A stretch of 57,155 nt of DNA from Ruminococcus sp. (GTDB lineage: Bacteria; Bacillota; Clostridia; Oscillospirales; Acutalibacteraceae), in assembly GCA_017458105.1 (NCBI GenBank), contig JAFTGC010000041.1, forward strand, positions 1-57,155. The letters run 5' to 3'. The notes beneath the pieces were generated by a model, which saw only the letters and a program-made list of their open reading frames with translations, did not search any database and had not been told where the DNA came from. This document shows positions 16,855-25,866 of the stretch, one piece after another. Both the position numbers and the translations under genes were made by a program. Positions within the stretch are counted from its first letter, which is position 1. The number at the start of each line of letters is the position of its first letter.

Positions 16855-17310
16855 ATGAAAAAACTGATTACCGCAACAATACTGCTGATTATGTGTACTG
16901 TAATTTTCACGGGTTGCAATAGCGAAGAAATTCTCGACGGATACAAAGAGGGTAACAGCTACACCGACGATGATCAGGACTACGGTAAATATGTCTATGA
17001 TTCATCTTATGATAAAAAATTTGCAGATGACAAAAACTACAAAGAAGTCACCGATGCGGACATTGAAAATATCAACGGATATATTAACGATTTTTACGAA
17101 TGGGCTAAAATCAGCAATTTCAGCTCCGAATATAAAGTTGACGAAAACACCGTTTCCGCAGGTGATTATTACTTAATAAAGGATGACCTTGTTGACGACA
17201 GTGGCACAGGATTGAGGAAGGTAACAAAAATCTACCGTAAATATACCATTTACTACTACGATACAGATACCCATACTCTTCACTATATCCATAACGATTT
17301 AACTATGTAA
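16855..17310 (+). CDS. Small lipoprotein, Asp/Tyr-rich
   Basis: The 151-residue precursor has a signal peptide ending in FTGC (Cys at about 20), so it is an Lgt substrate anchored on the outer face of the membrane. The mature part is acidic and rich in Asp, Lys and Tyr (DDDQDYGKYVYD, YKEVTDADIENI). It ends with a beta-rich tail, KVTKIYRKYTIYYYD. I recognise no domain. The ATG at 16855 is preceded by GGAGG at 16845-16849; an in-frame upstream ATG at 16801 overlaps the -35 and is rejected. Confidence 0.82.
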   Translation: MKKLITATILLIMCTVIFTGCNSEEILDGYKEGNSYTDDDQDYGKYVYDSSYDKKFADDKNYKEVTDADIENINGYINDFYEWAKISNFSSEYKVDENTVSAGDYYLIKDDLVDDSGTGLRKVTKIYRKYTIYYYDTDTHTLHYIHNDLTM

Positions 17311-17361
17311 AAGCTTAAGGGGCAACGCCCTACAAAAAATTAATAATTTCCCGTTAATCAG

Positions 17362-17390
17362 TTGACAAAACATAAATAAAGGCATAAAAT
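17362..17390 (+). promoter_or_regulatory. ilvA T-box promoter
   Basis: -35 TTGACA (17362-17367) and -10 TAAAAT (17385-17390) are 17 bp apart, with the start expected near 17397, just before Stem I of the T-box. Confidence 0.85.
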
Positions 17391-17397
17391 ATATTAT

Positions 17398-17667
17398 AAA
17401 GGCTTTGATAGGGACAGTCCCGGCAAAAACCATCTCAGAGAACTGCCGTTTGGTGCAAGGCAGCGTTGGGCAGTCTGGTAAATCACCCTTGAGCCGACAG
17501 CTGAAATTTGATAAGCAATAGTTTATCGCAAGTAAGCCGGTCCGTATGTTCTGCGTTAAAGGGCAGTGTATTTCTGTACATAACAAGTGGTCATAATTTC
17601 TATGGCAAAAAGAGTGGTACCACGGGGAGTTTGTCTTCGTCTCTTTATCGGGACGAAGTTTTTTTAT
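17398..17667 (+). promoter_or_regulatory. T-box riboswitch, isoleucine-type specifier, upstream of ilvA
   Basis: The leader has the canonical order. Stem I carries the AGAGA bulge and distal loop GGTGCAAGGCAG (17438-17464). A specifier loop with ATC (17482-17484) lies directly before the conserved ACCCTTGAGC. The T-box AGAGTGGTACCACG is at 17611-17624. The terminator CTTCGTCTC/GGGACGAAG (17635-17657) is followed by seven Ts. ATC decodes isoleucine. By the known mechanism, uncharged tRNA-Ile pairs with the specifier and the T-box bulge, disrupts the terminator and turns on ilvA-ridA. Confidence 0.93.
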
Positions 17668-17704
17668 TTTATTAAGCAGTTTGGAAGAAAAGAAGGTAAT
17701 TTAT

Positions 17705-18898
17705 ATGTTGACGCTTGACAAAATCTATCATGCTTCGTATGTTCTAAAGGATGTTGTCAGAGAAACAAAAATTGTTGAAGCACCAAAAATCAATCCCGAT
17801 TGCCGGGTTTATTTAAAGCCTGAGTGCTTACAGCATACCGGTTCGTTTAAACTCAGAGGATCGGGCTATATGATTTCTCAGCTTAGCGATGAAGAAAAAT
17901 CAAAGGGTGTTATCGCCTGTTCTGCAGGTAATCACGCTCAGGGTGTCGCTCTTGCCGCAACAAAATACGGCATAAAGTCGCTAATCTGCCTGCCTGACGG
18001 AGCACCGATTTCAAAGGTTGAGGCAACCAAAAACTACGGTGCCGAGGTTTGTATGGTAAAAGGCGTCTACGATGATGCCTATAACAAAGCAATTGAACTA
18101 AAAGAAAAGCACGGCTACACATTTGTTCATCCGTTTGACGACATCAATGTGATAGCAGGTCAGGGTACCATCGGACTTGAAATTATCAACGAAATACCTG
18201 ACGCTGATGCTGTAGTTGTACCAATCGGTGGTGGCGGTCTTATAAGCGGTGTTGCTTTTGCAATCAAAAAACTCAACCCGAATTGTAAGGTTTACGGCGT
18301 TCAAGCTTCGGGTGCACCGAGTATGTATAACTCAATCCGTGACGGTCACATTGAACATTTAGATAAGGTTTCAACAATAGCAGACGGTATTCAGGTTAAG
18401 GAACCCGGCGAAAACACCTTTAAACTTGTTCAGGAATATGTTGACGAAATTGTCACTGTTTCTGAAGACGAAATTTCATCGGCAATCCTCGCCCTTATTG
18501 AACATCAAAAGATGGTAGCCGAGGGTGCAGGTGCGGTTTCTGTAGCTGCAGTTATGTTTAATAAGCTCCCGATTAAAGGAAAAAAAGTTGTATGTGTGGT
18601 TTCGGGCGGCAACATTGATGTTACAATTCTTTCACGAGTTATTAAACGCGGACTTATGAACACCGGCAGAAGTGCAAGCCTTGTAATTGAACTTATGGAT
18701 AAACCGGGACAGCTTGAGCTTGTTTCGAGAGTGATTGCTCAGCACGGTGGCAATGTTACATCCGTACATCACGAAAGAGCAAGCGAAATTCAGGATATTA
18801 ACGGCTGTTACTTAAGACTTGTTCTTGAAACCAAAAACTTTGATCATATAAAAGAAATTGAAGAAGCCCTTAAATCTGAGGGAATAAAAATAGTATAA
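17705..18898 (+). CDS. ilvA: Threonine dehydratase (ammonia-lyase) with C-terminal ACT domain
   Basis: The enzyme deaminates threonine to 2-oxobutanoate, the first step towards isoleucine. The 397-residue PLP enzyme has the cofactor lysine in HTGSFKLRGSG (about residue 49), the phosphate loop GGGGLISG (about 175) and one ACT domain at about 325-397. The ATG at 17705 follows AGAAGG; a TTG at 17681 is rejected because it lies before the ribosome site. The single ACT domain resembles TdcB-like enzymes, but the isoleucine T-box argues for a biosynthetic role. ridA follows 22 bp on. Confidence 0.95.
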   Translation: MLTLDKIYHASYVLKDVVRETKIVEAPKINPDCRVYLKPECLQHTGSFKLRGSGYMISQLSDEEKSKGVIACSAGNHAQGVALAATKYGIKSLICLPDGAPISKVEATKNYGAEVCMVKGVYDDAYNKAIELKEKHGYTFVHPFDDINVIAGQGTIGLEIINEIPDADAVVVPIGGGGLISGVAFAIKKLNPNCKVYGVQASGAPSMYNSIRDGHIEHLDKVSTIADGIQVKEPGENTFKLVQEYVDEIVTVSEDEISSAILALIEHQKMVAEGAGAVSVAAVMFNKLPIKGKKVVCVVSGGNIDVTILSRVIKRGLMNTGRSASLVIELMDKPGQLELVSRVIAQHGGNVTSVHHERASEIQDINGCYLRLVLETKNFDHIKEIEEALKSEGIKIV

Positions 18899-18920
18899 TT
18901 TTAATAAAGGAGTATATAAA

Positions 18921-19295
18921 ATGAGCAAAAAAGTTTATACCAAAAATGCACCTGACGCAATCGGCCCATACTCTCAGGCGGTAAAAACAGGCAACCTTGT
19001 TTTTACATCCGGACAGATTGCAATTAACCCTGCCAGCGGTAATGTTGAAGCTGCAACCATTGAAGAACAGACACATCAGGTTTGTAAAAACCTTACCGAA
19101 GTTCTCTCAGCTGCCGGTACATCAATTGACAAAGCAATAAAAACTGTATGTTTCCTTAAAAATATGGAAGACTTCGTCGCATTCAATGCAGTTTACGGCG
19201 AATATTTCACCTCAAAACCCGCACGCTCCTGCGTAGCAGTAAAACAACTGCCAAAAGATGTTTTGGTTGAAGTTGAGGTTATCGCAGAAATTTAA
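18921..19295 (+). CDS. ridA: RidA enamine/imine deaminase
   Basis: RidA hydrolyses the 2-aminocrotonate and imine released by IlvA, protecting PLP enzymes from damage. The 124-residue trimer-forming protein has the family start APDAIGPYSQAVK, FTSGQIAINPASG and the substrate-binding Arg in PARSCVAVKQLPKDV (about 105). Co-transcription with ilvA matches the known metabolic link. A strong terminator follows. Confidence 0.96.
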   Translation: MSKKVYTKNAPDAIGPYSQAVKTGNLVFTSGQIAINPASGNVEAATIEEQTHQVCKNLTEVLSAAGTSIDKAIKTVCFLKNMEDFVAFNAVYGEYFTSKPARSCVAVKQLPKDVLVEVEVIAEI

Positions 19296-19322
19296 GAAAC
19301 CGTGACATAAAAATAAATTCCA

Positions 19323-19361
19323 ACGGAGGCAACTTCTCATTGAAGTTGCTTCCGTTTTTTT
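19323..19361 (+). terminator. ilvA-ridA terminator
   Basis: ACGGAGGCAACTTC (19323-19336) pairs with GAAGTTGCTTCCGT (19342-19355) and is followed by TTTTTTG. Confidence 0.95.
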
Positions 19362-19522
19362 GTAATGTTATTTCGATATATAATTTGTTAATAATTAGCA
19401 AATTTTTTAGGCAATTTTAAAAAAGCTATTTACAAATTAAATAAATTGATTTATAATATCATTATAATAATTATCAAAATTATTATATGAATATACAGAA
19501 AACACTTAGGAGGATTTTTATT

Positions 19523-20740
19523 ATGGCAAGATTTACTCTTCCTAGAGACCTTTACCACGGCAAGGGTGCTTTAGAAGCATTAAAAACATTTAAGGGCAAA
19601 AAGGCTATCATATGCGTTGGCGGCGGCAGTATGAAGCGATTTGGCTTTCTTGACAAAGCAATAGGCTATCTTAAAGAAGCAGGCTTTGAAGTTCAACTTT
19701 TTGAAGGCATTGAACCTGACCCATCTGTTGAAACAGTTATGAAGGGTGCACAGGCTATGCTTGAGTTTGAACCTGACTGGATTATTGCAATTGGCGGCGG
19801 TTCACCAATTGATGCTGCAAAGGCAATGTGGATTAAATATGAATACCCTGACGCAACCTTTGAAGATATGTGTAAGGTTTTTGGTATTCCAAGCCTGAGG
19901 AAGAAAGCACACTTCTGTGCAATTTCTTCTACATCCGGTACAGCAACCGAGGTTACAGCTTTCTCAATCATTACCGACTATTCAAAGGGTATAAAATATC
20001 CTATTGCAGACTTTGAAATTACACCTGATGTGGCTATTGTTGACCCTGATTTGGCAGAAACAATGCCTAAAAAACTTGTGGCTCACACAGGTATGGATGC
20101 AATTACTCATGCTATAGAGGCTTATGTTTCTACCGCTAACTGTGATTATACAGATCCTTTGGCTTTGCACGCAATAAAGATGATTAAATCCGACCTTGTA
20201 AAGTCATATAACGGAGATATGGAAAAGAGAGCTTCAATGCACAACGCACAGTGCCTTGCCGGTATGGCTTTTTCAAACGCATTGCTCGGTATTGTTCACT
20301 CAATGGCTCATAAAACAGGGGCAGCCTTTGCTGACTTTGGAGCTCACATCATTCACGGTGCGGCAAATGCTATGTATCTTCCTAAGGTTATCGCATTCAA
20401 TGCCAAAAATGAAACCGCAGCAAAGAGATACGCAGATATTGCCGACTTTATTCAACTGGGCGGTGACTCCGTAGAAGAAAAAATTGCACTTCTTATAGAC
20501 TATCTGAGAGGTATGAACGACGACCTGAATATTCCTCATTGCATCAAAAATTACGGTGCTGACTCATATCCAACAGAGCAGGGATTTGTTCCTGAAGATG
20601 TGTTCCTTGAAAGGCTGCCTGAAATCGCAAAGAATGCAATCGGTGATGCTTGCACAGGCTCAAACCCTCGCCAGCCAAGCCAAGAAGAAATGGAAAAACT
20701 ACTTAAATGTTGCTATTATGACACAGAGGTTGATTTCTGA
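19523..20740 (+). CDS. Iron-containing alcohol dehydrogenase
   Basis: This 405-residue group III alcohol dehydrogenase probably reduces aldehydes such as acetaldehyde or butyraldehyde with NAD(P)H in fermentation. The cofactor-binding segment is IGGGSPIDAAKAMW (about 91-104). Metal ligands are the Asp and His in TGMDAITHAIEAY and the His residues in VHSMAHKTGA and HIIHGAANAM. The ATG at 19523 follows AGGAGG; the in-frame upstream ATG has no ribosome site. It is monocistronic. Butanol or lactaldehyde dehydrogenase roles cannot be told apart here. Confidence 0.93.
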   Translation: MARFTLPRDLYHGKGALEALKTFKGKKAIICVGGGSMKRFGFLDKAIGYLKEAGFEVQLFEGIEPDPSVETVMKGAQAMLEFEPDWIIAIGGGSPIDAAKAMWIKYEYPDATFEDMCKVFGIPSLRKKAHFCAISSTSGTATEVTAFSIITDYSKGIKYPIADFEITPDVAIVDPDLAETMPKKLVAHTGMDAITHAIEAYVSTANCDYTDPLALHAIKMIKSDLVKSYNGDMEKRASMHNAQCLAGMAFSNALLGIVHSMAHKTGAAFADFGAHIIHGAANAMYLPKVIAFNAKNETAAKRYADIADFIQLGGDSVEEKIALLIDYLRGMNDDLNIPHCIKNYGADSYPTEQGFVPEDVFLERLPEIAKNAIGDACTGSNPRQPSQEEMEKLLKCCYYDTEVDF

Positions 20741-20776
20741 TAATCTGCAATAATTTGTGCATAATAATATAAAATA

Positions 20777-20816
20777 CAGGCTGACTCAAAGTGTAACTTT
20801 GGGACAGCCTGATTTT
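20777..20816 (+). terminator. Terminator of the alcohol dehydrogenase gene
   Basis: CAGGCTG...CAAAGT and ACTTTG...CAGCCTG (20777-20811) form a long, slightly mismatched hairpin followed by ATTTTAT. It lies 10 bp before the Nudix gene's ribosome site, so readthrough could express that gene. Confidence 0.85.
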
Positions 20817-20834
20817 ATAAATACGGAGGTTTTT

Positions 20835-21461
20835 ATGAAAAGACTTACAGACGACAACGGCAAAACTCTTGAGGAATTTCTTGCAGGATATTCACCTAAA
20901 GATTACCCACGGCCAAGTGTGACTGCCGACATTGTTTTGCTTTCAAAAAACGATGATAAGTACAGTGTCCTGCTGATAAAACGCGGAGGTCACCCATACC
21001 TTGACCACTGGGCATTGCCCGGCGGTTTTGCCGAAAAAAACGAAACTATACATGAAACCGCAAAGCGTGAGCTTATTGAAGAAACCTCACTTGACAGTAT
21101 TCTTATGGAAGAACTGGGAGTTTTTTCGACTCCGTCACGGGACCCACGCTGTTGGACAATGACAGACGCTTTTTTTGCTGTTGTAAACGCAGATGAAGTT
21201 CAACCTAAAGCCAAAGACGATGCAAAGGACGCACAGTGGTTCACAATCGAAATCTCTGACAGCGAAACACAGACTAAACTAACACTAAAAAACAACGATG
21301 AAACACTCAACATAACGCTCTCCAAAAAAGTTACAGCCGGTGTAACAAAGGATATTGTTGGGTTTAAAATAACAGAAAATGACGGAGTAGCATTTGATCA
21401 CGGAGAAATTATTGCATCGGCACTTGAAAGAATCGGTGCAATCAACAGCAAAATAAGCTAA
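20835..21461 (+). CDS. Nudix hydrolase
   Basis: The 208-residue protein hydrolyses a nucleoside diphosphate-type substrate. The Nudix box starts at G65 or so (GGFAEKNETI...) and contains REL and EE in RELIEETSLD, matching GX5EX7REUXEEXGU with Mg-binding glutamates. ALPGGF precedes it. Family members with this architecture include ADP-ribose pyrophosphatases, but the substrate cannot be set here. The ATG at 20835 follows CGGAGG; the longer upstream frame runs through the terminator hairpin and is rejected. Confidence 0.92.
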   Translation: MKRLTDDNGKTLEEFLAGYSPKDYPRPSVTADIVLLSKNDDKYSVLLIKRGGHPYLDHWALPGGFAEKNETIHETAKRELIEETSLDSILMEELGVFSTPSRDPRCWTMTDAFFAVVNADEVQPKAKDDAKDAQWFTIEISDSETQTKLTLKNNDETLNITLSKKVTAGVTKDIVGFKITENDGVAFDHGEIIASALERIGAINSKIS

Positions 21462-21469
21462 ATAAAACA

Positions 21470-21487
21470 GCTTGCAGTAATGCAAGC
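21470..21487. terminator. Short hairpin between nudix and lgt
   Basis: GCTTGCA and TGCAAGC with a GTAA loop lie between two convergent genes, with T-rich sequence to the right. A modest intrinsic terminator. Confidence 0.6.
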
Positions 21488-21497
21488 CGTTTATGTT

Positions 21498-22280
21498 TTA
21501 TGCTTTATTTTTATGCTTTATTTTTTTTAAAAGATAAGTACCCACGAAAACTATCGCAGCAAGGCTTATCCATTGTGAAGTTGACAGTCCGAAAAAAAAT
21601 CCTCTGACTATATCACCCCGGTAAAATTCAAGTACAAATCTAATTATTGCGTAAATTATAATATACAGATAAAGTGAATAGTCTTTTAAATTTTCTCGTG
21701 AGGTTACCCACACTATAAATAAAAACAAGAGTAAATCAGCAAAAGCCTCAATAAGCTGTACAGGAATCAACGAAATCCCTGAAGGAGCAATCCCCCCCTG
21801 CGGAAAATGCACACCAATAAATGAATCCGTATGCACTCCGTAACAGCAACCTGTCAAAAAACAGCCAACTCTGCCCATTGCACTTAAAACAATCAATGCA
21901 GGTACTAAGACCGGAAAGTGCTTTTTCAGCGACAAACCAAAGTATTTTGCTGTCAACACGGCACCTACGATTCCACCTACAAGTCCTCCGTAGAATACAA
22001 GCCCACCCGAAATATATTTGCTAAAAAACAATGAGAAATTTTCCTTTAAAAGTGGTAAGTCTTTTATAATGTTCGGCAACGAAATTAAAAGGTAAAGTAG
22101 TTTTGCTCCTATTAATGCACCAACCGAACCTAGAGTAAATATATAAATTCCGTCATCCCGTTTCAGCCCAAATCGCTTACTAAACAGTAAAATGTAAAAC
22201 AATCCTAGAATAAAACCTAAAGCTCCCATTAAACCGTAGGACGGTATAACTCTGCCGAACAAATTTATATACGGATACAT
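21498..22280 (-). CDS. lgt: Prolipoprotein diacylglyceryl transferase
   Basis: Lgt attaches diacylglycerol to the lipobox Cys of lipoproteins in the membrane; at least five likely substrates are encoded in this window. The 260-residue protein has about seven transmembrane helices, an N-terminal IPSYGLMGALGF and the Lgt signature GRVGCFLTGCCYG (about 134-146). The ATG at 22280 follows GGGAGG; an upstream in-frame start is not supported. Its promoter is not obvious, and a terminator hairpin lies just upstream, so partial readthrough from the DUF4190 gene may drive it. Confidence 0.96.
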   Translation of the reverse strand: MYPYINLFGRVIPSYGLMGALGFILGLFYILLFSKRFGLKRDDGIYIFTLGSVGALIGAKLLYLLISLPNIIKDLPLLKENFSLFFSKYISGGLVFYGGLVGGIVGAVLTAKYFGLSLKKHFPVLVPALIVLSAMGRVGCFLTGCCYGVHTDSFIGVHFPQGGIAPSGISLIPVQLIEAFADLLLFLFIVWVTSRENLKDYSLYLYIIIYAIIRFVLEFYRGDIVRGFFFGLSTSQWISLAAIVFVGTYLLKKIKHKNKA

Positions 22281-22305
22281 CACTTTCCTCCCGCAAAACA
22301 ACAAA

Positions 22306-22334
22306 GCAATCAAACAGAGTTACCGTTTGATTGC
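22306..22334 (-). terminator. Terminator of the DUF4190 gene
   Basis: GCAATCAAAC (22306-22315) pairs with GTTTGATTGC (22325-22334) and is followed on the minus strand by TTTGTTGTTTTG. Confidence 0.8.
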
Positions 22335-22359
22335 TCATAGATAATAAATTTAGTCCTGA

Positions 22360-22848
22360 TTAGTAGTAATAATAACTGCTTGGATGATACGAAGCTGCAC
22401 TCACACAGGCTACGCAAGCAATAAATATAATTATTCCAAAAACAGCTGCAATGATTGAAAGCACCAAACCGGCTGTTCCGATACTTCCGGTGTAACCCTG
22501 ATTTTTTGAAACTGCAGCCAAAATAACACCAACAATGCCGAGAACAAGTGAAAGAATTGCAGTGAAGCCAAAAAACCAAAATGTAACTCCGGTTATGCCC
22601 AACACAAGGCTTGCTATTGCAAGACCCTTGCCCGGCTCGCTAGGCTGCTGTTGATACTGCTGATACGGTTGTGTCTGGTACTGCTGTTGCTGATACGGCT
22701 GAGACTGCTGCGGTTGTTGATATTCCGACTGTGAATACTGTGGCTGCTGGTACTGTGATTGTTGATATTCCGGCTGCTGATACTGCTGATCAGGCTGTTG
22801 TGGCTGATAAGGTTGTTGTGGTTGATACTGATTATTGTTCTGATCCAT
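22360..22848 (-). CDS. DUF4190 membrane protein with Gln/Tyr/Pro-rich N-terminus
   Basis: The 162-residue protein begins with about 65 residues made almost only of Gln, Tyr, Pro and Ser in YQQP-type repeats, then two or three transmembrane helices (GLAIASLVLGITG, LSLVLGIVGVILAAVS, GLVLSIIAAVFGIII), the pattern of DUF4190. The function is unknown. The low-complexity head may be disordered in the cytoplasm. The ATG at 22848 follows GGGAGG. The next gene downstream is lgt. Confidence 0.85.
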   Translation of the reverse strand: MDQNNNQYQPQQPYQPQQPDQQYQQPEYQQSQYQQPQYSQSEYQQPQQSQPYQQQQYQTQPYQQYQQQPSEPGKGLAIASLVLGITGVTFWFFGFTAILSLVLGIVGVILAAVSKNQGYTGSIGTAGLVLSIIAAVFGIIIFIACVACVSAASYHPSSYYYY

Positions 22849-22991
22849 TAACTTTGCCTCCCATTTAATCATATGAATTATATGTTCATTATCATACATC
22901 TTCGACTACGGCAATTGTACCATATCCGCCACCATATGTCAAGCAACGACAAAATTACTACATAAAATATTTTATATAAAAAACCAACATT

Positions 22992-23186
22992 TTATTCTAT
23001 CCAAAACAACTCATCTAAAGTTTTATCAAGTGCTTTGCATATTGCAATACACAGGTTTATTGTTGGGTTATAGTCGCCTTTTTCAACCGCACTGATGGTC
23101 TGTCGTGAAACATTAACAATCTCAGCAAGTTTTTGTTGCGACATATCCTTTGCTGCCCGTGCAGATTTCATCCTAAGATTTTTCAC
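22992..23186 (-). CDS. Small XRE-family (Cro/CI) regulator
   Basis: A 64-residue protein made of a single helix-turn-helix domain: MKNLRMKSARAAKDMSQQ, IVNVSRQTISAVEKGDYNP and ALDKTLDELF. The start is a GTG directly abutting the TAA of the upstream membrane protein gene (TAAGTG), so translation is coupled. Such regulators usually control their own two-gene operon. Confidence 0.92.
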   Translation of the reverse strand: MKNLRMKSARAAKDMSQQKLAEIVNVSRQTISAVEKGDYNPTINLCIAICKALDKTLDELFWIE

Positions 23187-23702
23187 TTACTCTTCTTCCT
23201 CTCTCGAGAAAATCAACTTTACAATAATTGCAATGATAATAATTAAAAAAGTCACCGTAATTATTGGCTGCAAACAACTTTCGGTCATAAGCCCGTCCTT
23301 AATCAGCAGTCCATCCCGAATATTTTGAAAGCTTACATAACCGTTGGATAAAACCACAATCAAACAAAGCAACATATATACCCACGGATTTTGTCGGATT
23401 GAAAAAAATGCGTCATTGCGTATGCACTCAATCGCAAAGACTACAAGCCCTAAACACACACCAACCATAGGTGCAATGCCGTCCTGCATTAACGGTTTTT
23501 CAAAAAAGATAGCCGTTGCCAAATAATATAGCACATTATAAGCCAAAACCGTCCCAAAACCAAACTTATACGCCTTGCTACGCATTGCTACCTGGCGTTC
23601 ATCATATCTGTTGCTGTCATCCATACTGTATTTTTTGATAAGTAAAATAAAAATTGCAATAGCCGCACACACAATGATGAATGTTATCTTCATTGTATCC
23701 AT
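23187..23702 (-). CDS. Multi-pass membrane protein partnered with an XRE regulator
   Basis: A 171-residue protein with about five hydrophobic helices and a DERQ motif after the first (NRYDERQVAMRSKAYKFG). DERQ membrane proteins next to tiny XRE regulators are a common but uncharacterised Firmicutes pair. AAAGGGG precedes the ATG. No ligand or catalytic residues can be named. Confidence 0.75.
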   Translation of the reverse strand: MDTMKITFIIVCAAIAIFILLIKKYSMDDSNRYDERQVAMRSKAYKFGFGTVLAYNVLYYLATAIFFEKPLMQDGIAPMVGVCLGLVVFAIECIRNDAFFSIRQNPWVYMLLCLIVVLSNGYVSFQNIRDGLLIKDGLMTESCLQPIITVTFLIIIIAIIVKLIFSREEEE

Positions 23703-23818
23703 AATAAAACCCCTTTTTGAAAAACTTTATCAGCTGACAGTAACAGTATATCATCTGAACAGCGTATTGTCAAGTATAATTTACAACTTTATATTCTTAT
23801 TTGATACAATGACAAAAA

Positions 23819-23855
23819 TAAACGGCTGAGCCCTTTACCGGATTTCAGCCGTTTA
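23819..23855 (-). terminator. Terminator of the VTC/DUF4956/beta-helix operon
   Basis: TAAACGGCTGA (23819-23829) pairs with TCAGCCGTTTA (23845-23855), an 11-bp stem, followed on the minus strand by TTTTTGTC. It sits 8 bp beyond the gene's stop. Confidence 0.85.
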
Positions 23856-23863
23856 TATATTAA

Positions 23864-25828
23864 TTATCTTTGGAAGCCTCTGACGCCCATATCGCCGTCA
23901 GGTCTGCCGTTTGTGTCGTTGGAGCCATCACCGTTCATTCTACCGGGACCGCCCATTCCTCCGCCGGAACCTCCCATACCGTTACCTTCACCGCCTGATG
24001 AATAATTGTTGGAAGTCATCTCGACTGTTTCAACTTCACTTCCGCCACTGACTTTTCCGCTGTTTGCGTAACCGTTTTTGTCAGCCCCGTCAACTGTACC
24101 GTCACACACTATTTTGTAAGTTTTGCCCGATGTAATATCAGGTGAAGAAACTACTATATTAGAGTATGTTTTGTCAGTATTGAAAGAAGCTATCACATTA
24201 CCGTCGCTGTCGGTAAGTGCAAACGACTTTCCGCTCTGGCTGTCAATGTCAGTCATTATCGAACCCTGATTATCTTCGGCTGTTACTGTCTGAGCCATTC
24301 CGCTTGCACCGAGTGCCACAAGAGTACCGCCACTTATTGTAGCTGATGAATCATAGTCAAGAGCACCGTTACCGTTATTTTCAGGACCTGTCACAAGTGT
24401 TACACCGCCTGTTATTGCGAGAGCTCCATTTGAATCCAGTCCGTCACCGTCTGCATTAACATATACATAGCCACCGTTGATTGTCAGCTTCTTACTACTG
24501 TCAGAGTCAAATGCACCCTTCTCAACATTGCCGTCGCTTCCGCCTGCCGCATTAAATCCGTCATCACTTGAGTTCACTGTAATATTACCGTTATTTACAG
24601 TAATTTCACCTGCCTCAATACCTTCATAGCTTTGCTCAATATTAACTGTTCCACCGTCAATTGTGAGTGTGCTGTTAGCGTGAACACCATCGTCCCCTGT
24701 TTTTATATTCAGAGTACCGTCTGTCATAGCAAAGTTACTGTTTGAATGAAATGCATCATCACTGGAATCTATATTAAATGTACCGCCATTAATTTTTATG
24801 TCGGTCGCACATTTAACAGCCTTGGCACTTTCGCTGTCTGTAGAATCCGAATCACTCTTGAACATATCCATCTTCATACCGCCGTCAGAGTGAGTTTTTC
24901 CGTTGGTGCTTCCGCCACCTGTTTTAATTGTAAACTCACCGCCGTCAATTCTGAGAAGTGAAACTGCCTGAATACCATCGTTTTCTGTTGTTAGGTTGAA
25001 TGTTCCGCTTTCTATATAAACATAACCCTTTGTATCTGTTTTTTCTGTATTTGTAGAACGGATTGCATCGCTGCCTGCATTAACTGTAATATCGGATGAT
25101 TTGATAATAACACTGTCTTTACCTTCAATACCTGCTTTGTTTGAGGTTACATTAATTTTACCGCCCGTTATTGCTAAATCGTCCTTTGTAACTATGCCGT
25201 GCTTGTAGTTACCGTTTACAGTAAGCTTACCGGTTCCGTTGATAGTAAGGTCACTCTTGCTGAAAATCGCAGCGTCAACTGTTGAACTGTCAGCTGTAAG
25301 CTCGTAACTTGAGCTATCGGAAAGTTTATTTTCTGTACCGTCTTTGAGTGTGATGAAAACTTTGTCAGCACTTTCAACTACTATTGGCGAAGTTGAGCTG
25401 GTGAAGTCAACACCACTGAGAACTATCTGCACCTTAGATTTATCATCAGTCTTAACATAAATCTGACCGTCGGAAGAAGCTCCGCTGACAACATAAGTTC
25501 CCTCTTTTGTTATTGTCACCTTAGAACCTTCAGCAGTTGCACCCTTACCGCTGACAGATGCCGATTTGCTGTTAAAAGTGATTTTCACCGCTGTACTCTC
25601 ATCATAACTTGGGTCACTGTCACGATCAGAGAAAGTAAGATCATAATTTTCTTCACCGGAAGAAGTCTTTGTACTATTACTTGAATTTGATGAAGTATTA
25701 TCCGAAGTTGTTGAGGCTGTAGTGTTTTCGGTGGATGTTGTTTTGGTATTAACCGAAAGGTTTGTAGAACAACCTGCCGCAGAGAGAATCATTGCTGCAC
25801 AAATTAAAGTAACCATAACCTTTTTCAT
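23864..25828 (-). CDS. Secreted beta-helix lipoprotein, Cthe_2159/DUF4353-like carbohydrate-binding protein
   Basis: The 654-residue precursor has a lipobox SAAGC (Cys20), a Ser/Thr linker (about 21-60) and then many short repeats of the form INGGTFNI...SDDAFHSN or TGDDGVHANSTLTIDGG, typical of a right-handed parallel beta-helix with acidic, likely calcium-binding turns. This matches the carbohydrate-binding family typified by Cthe_2159. A Gly/Met/Asn-rich tail follows (about 610-654). It is the last gene of an operon with VTC and DUF4956 genes, starting 38 bp after the latter. The target polymer is unknown. Confidence 0.85.
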   Translation of the reverse strand: MKKVMVTLICAAMILSAAGCSTNLSVNTKTTSTENTTASTTSDNTSSNSSNSTKTSSGEENYDLTFSDRDSDPSYDESTAVKITFNSKSASVSGKGATAEGSKVTITKEGTYVVSGASSDGQIYVKTDDKSKVQIVLSGVDFTSSTSPIVVESADKVFITLKDGTENKLSDSSSYELTADSSTVDAAIFSKSDLTINGTGKLTVNGNYKHGIVTKDDLAITGGKINVTSNKAGIEGKDSVIIKSSDITVNAGSDAIRSTNTEKTDTKGYVYIESGTFNLTTENDGIQAVSLLRIDGGEFTIKTGGGSTNGKTHSDGGMKMDMFKSDSDSTDSESAKAVKCATDIKINGGTFNIDSSDDAFHSNSNFAMTDGTLNIKTGDDGVHANSTLTIDGGTVNIEQSYEGIEAGEITVNNGNITVNSSDDGFNAAGGSDGNVEKGAFDSDSSKKLTINGGYVYVNADGDGLDSNGALAITGGVTLVTGPENNGNGALDYDSSATISGGTLVALGASGMAQTVTAEDNQGSIMTDIDSQSGKSFALTDSDGNVIASFNTDKTYSNIVVSSPDITSGKTYKIVCDGTVDGADKNGYANSGKVSGGSEVETVEMTSNNYSSGGEGNGMGGSGGGMGGPGRMNGDGSNDTNGRPDGDMGVRGFQR

Positions 25829-25866
25829 AATCTTATTCTCCTTTCAAAAATTGTCAAAAATTTAAA

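Noticed and set aside
17311-17335. Small GGGC-AAC-GCCC hairpin after the 16855 lipoprotein gene
   Set aside because: Only four to five pairs and no T-run; too weak to call a terminator.
17299-17586. Minus-strand frame across the T-box
   Set aside because: It overlaps conserved Stem I and specifier sequence of the T-box leader, which explains the region.
22310-22579. Second frame over the DUF4190 gene
   Set aside because: Cys/Ser-rich shadow of the membrane helices in the true frame, without a ribosome site.
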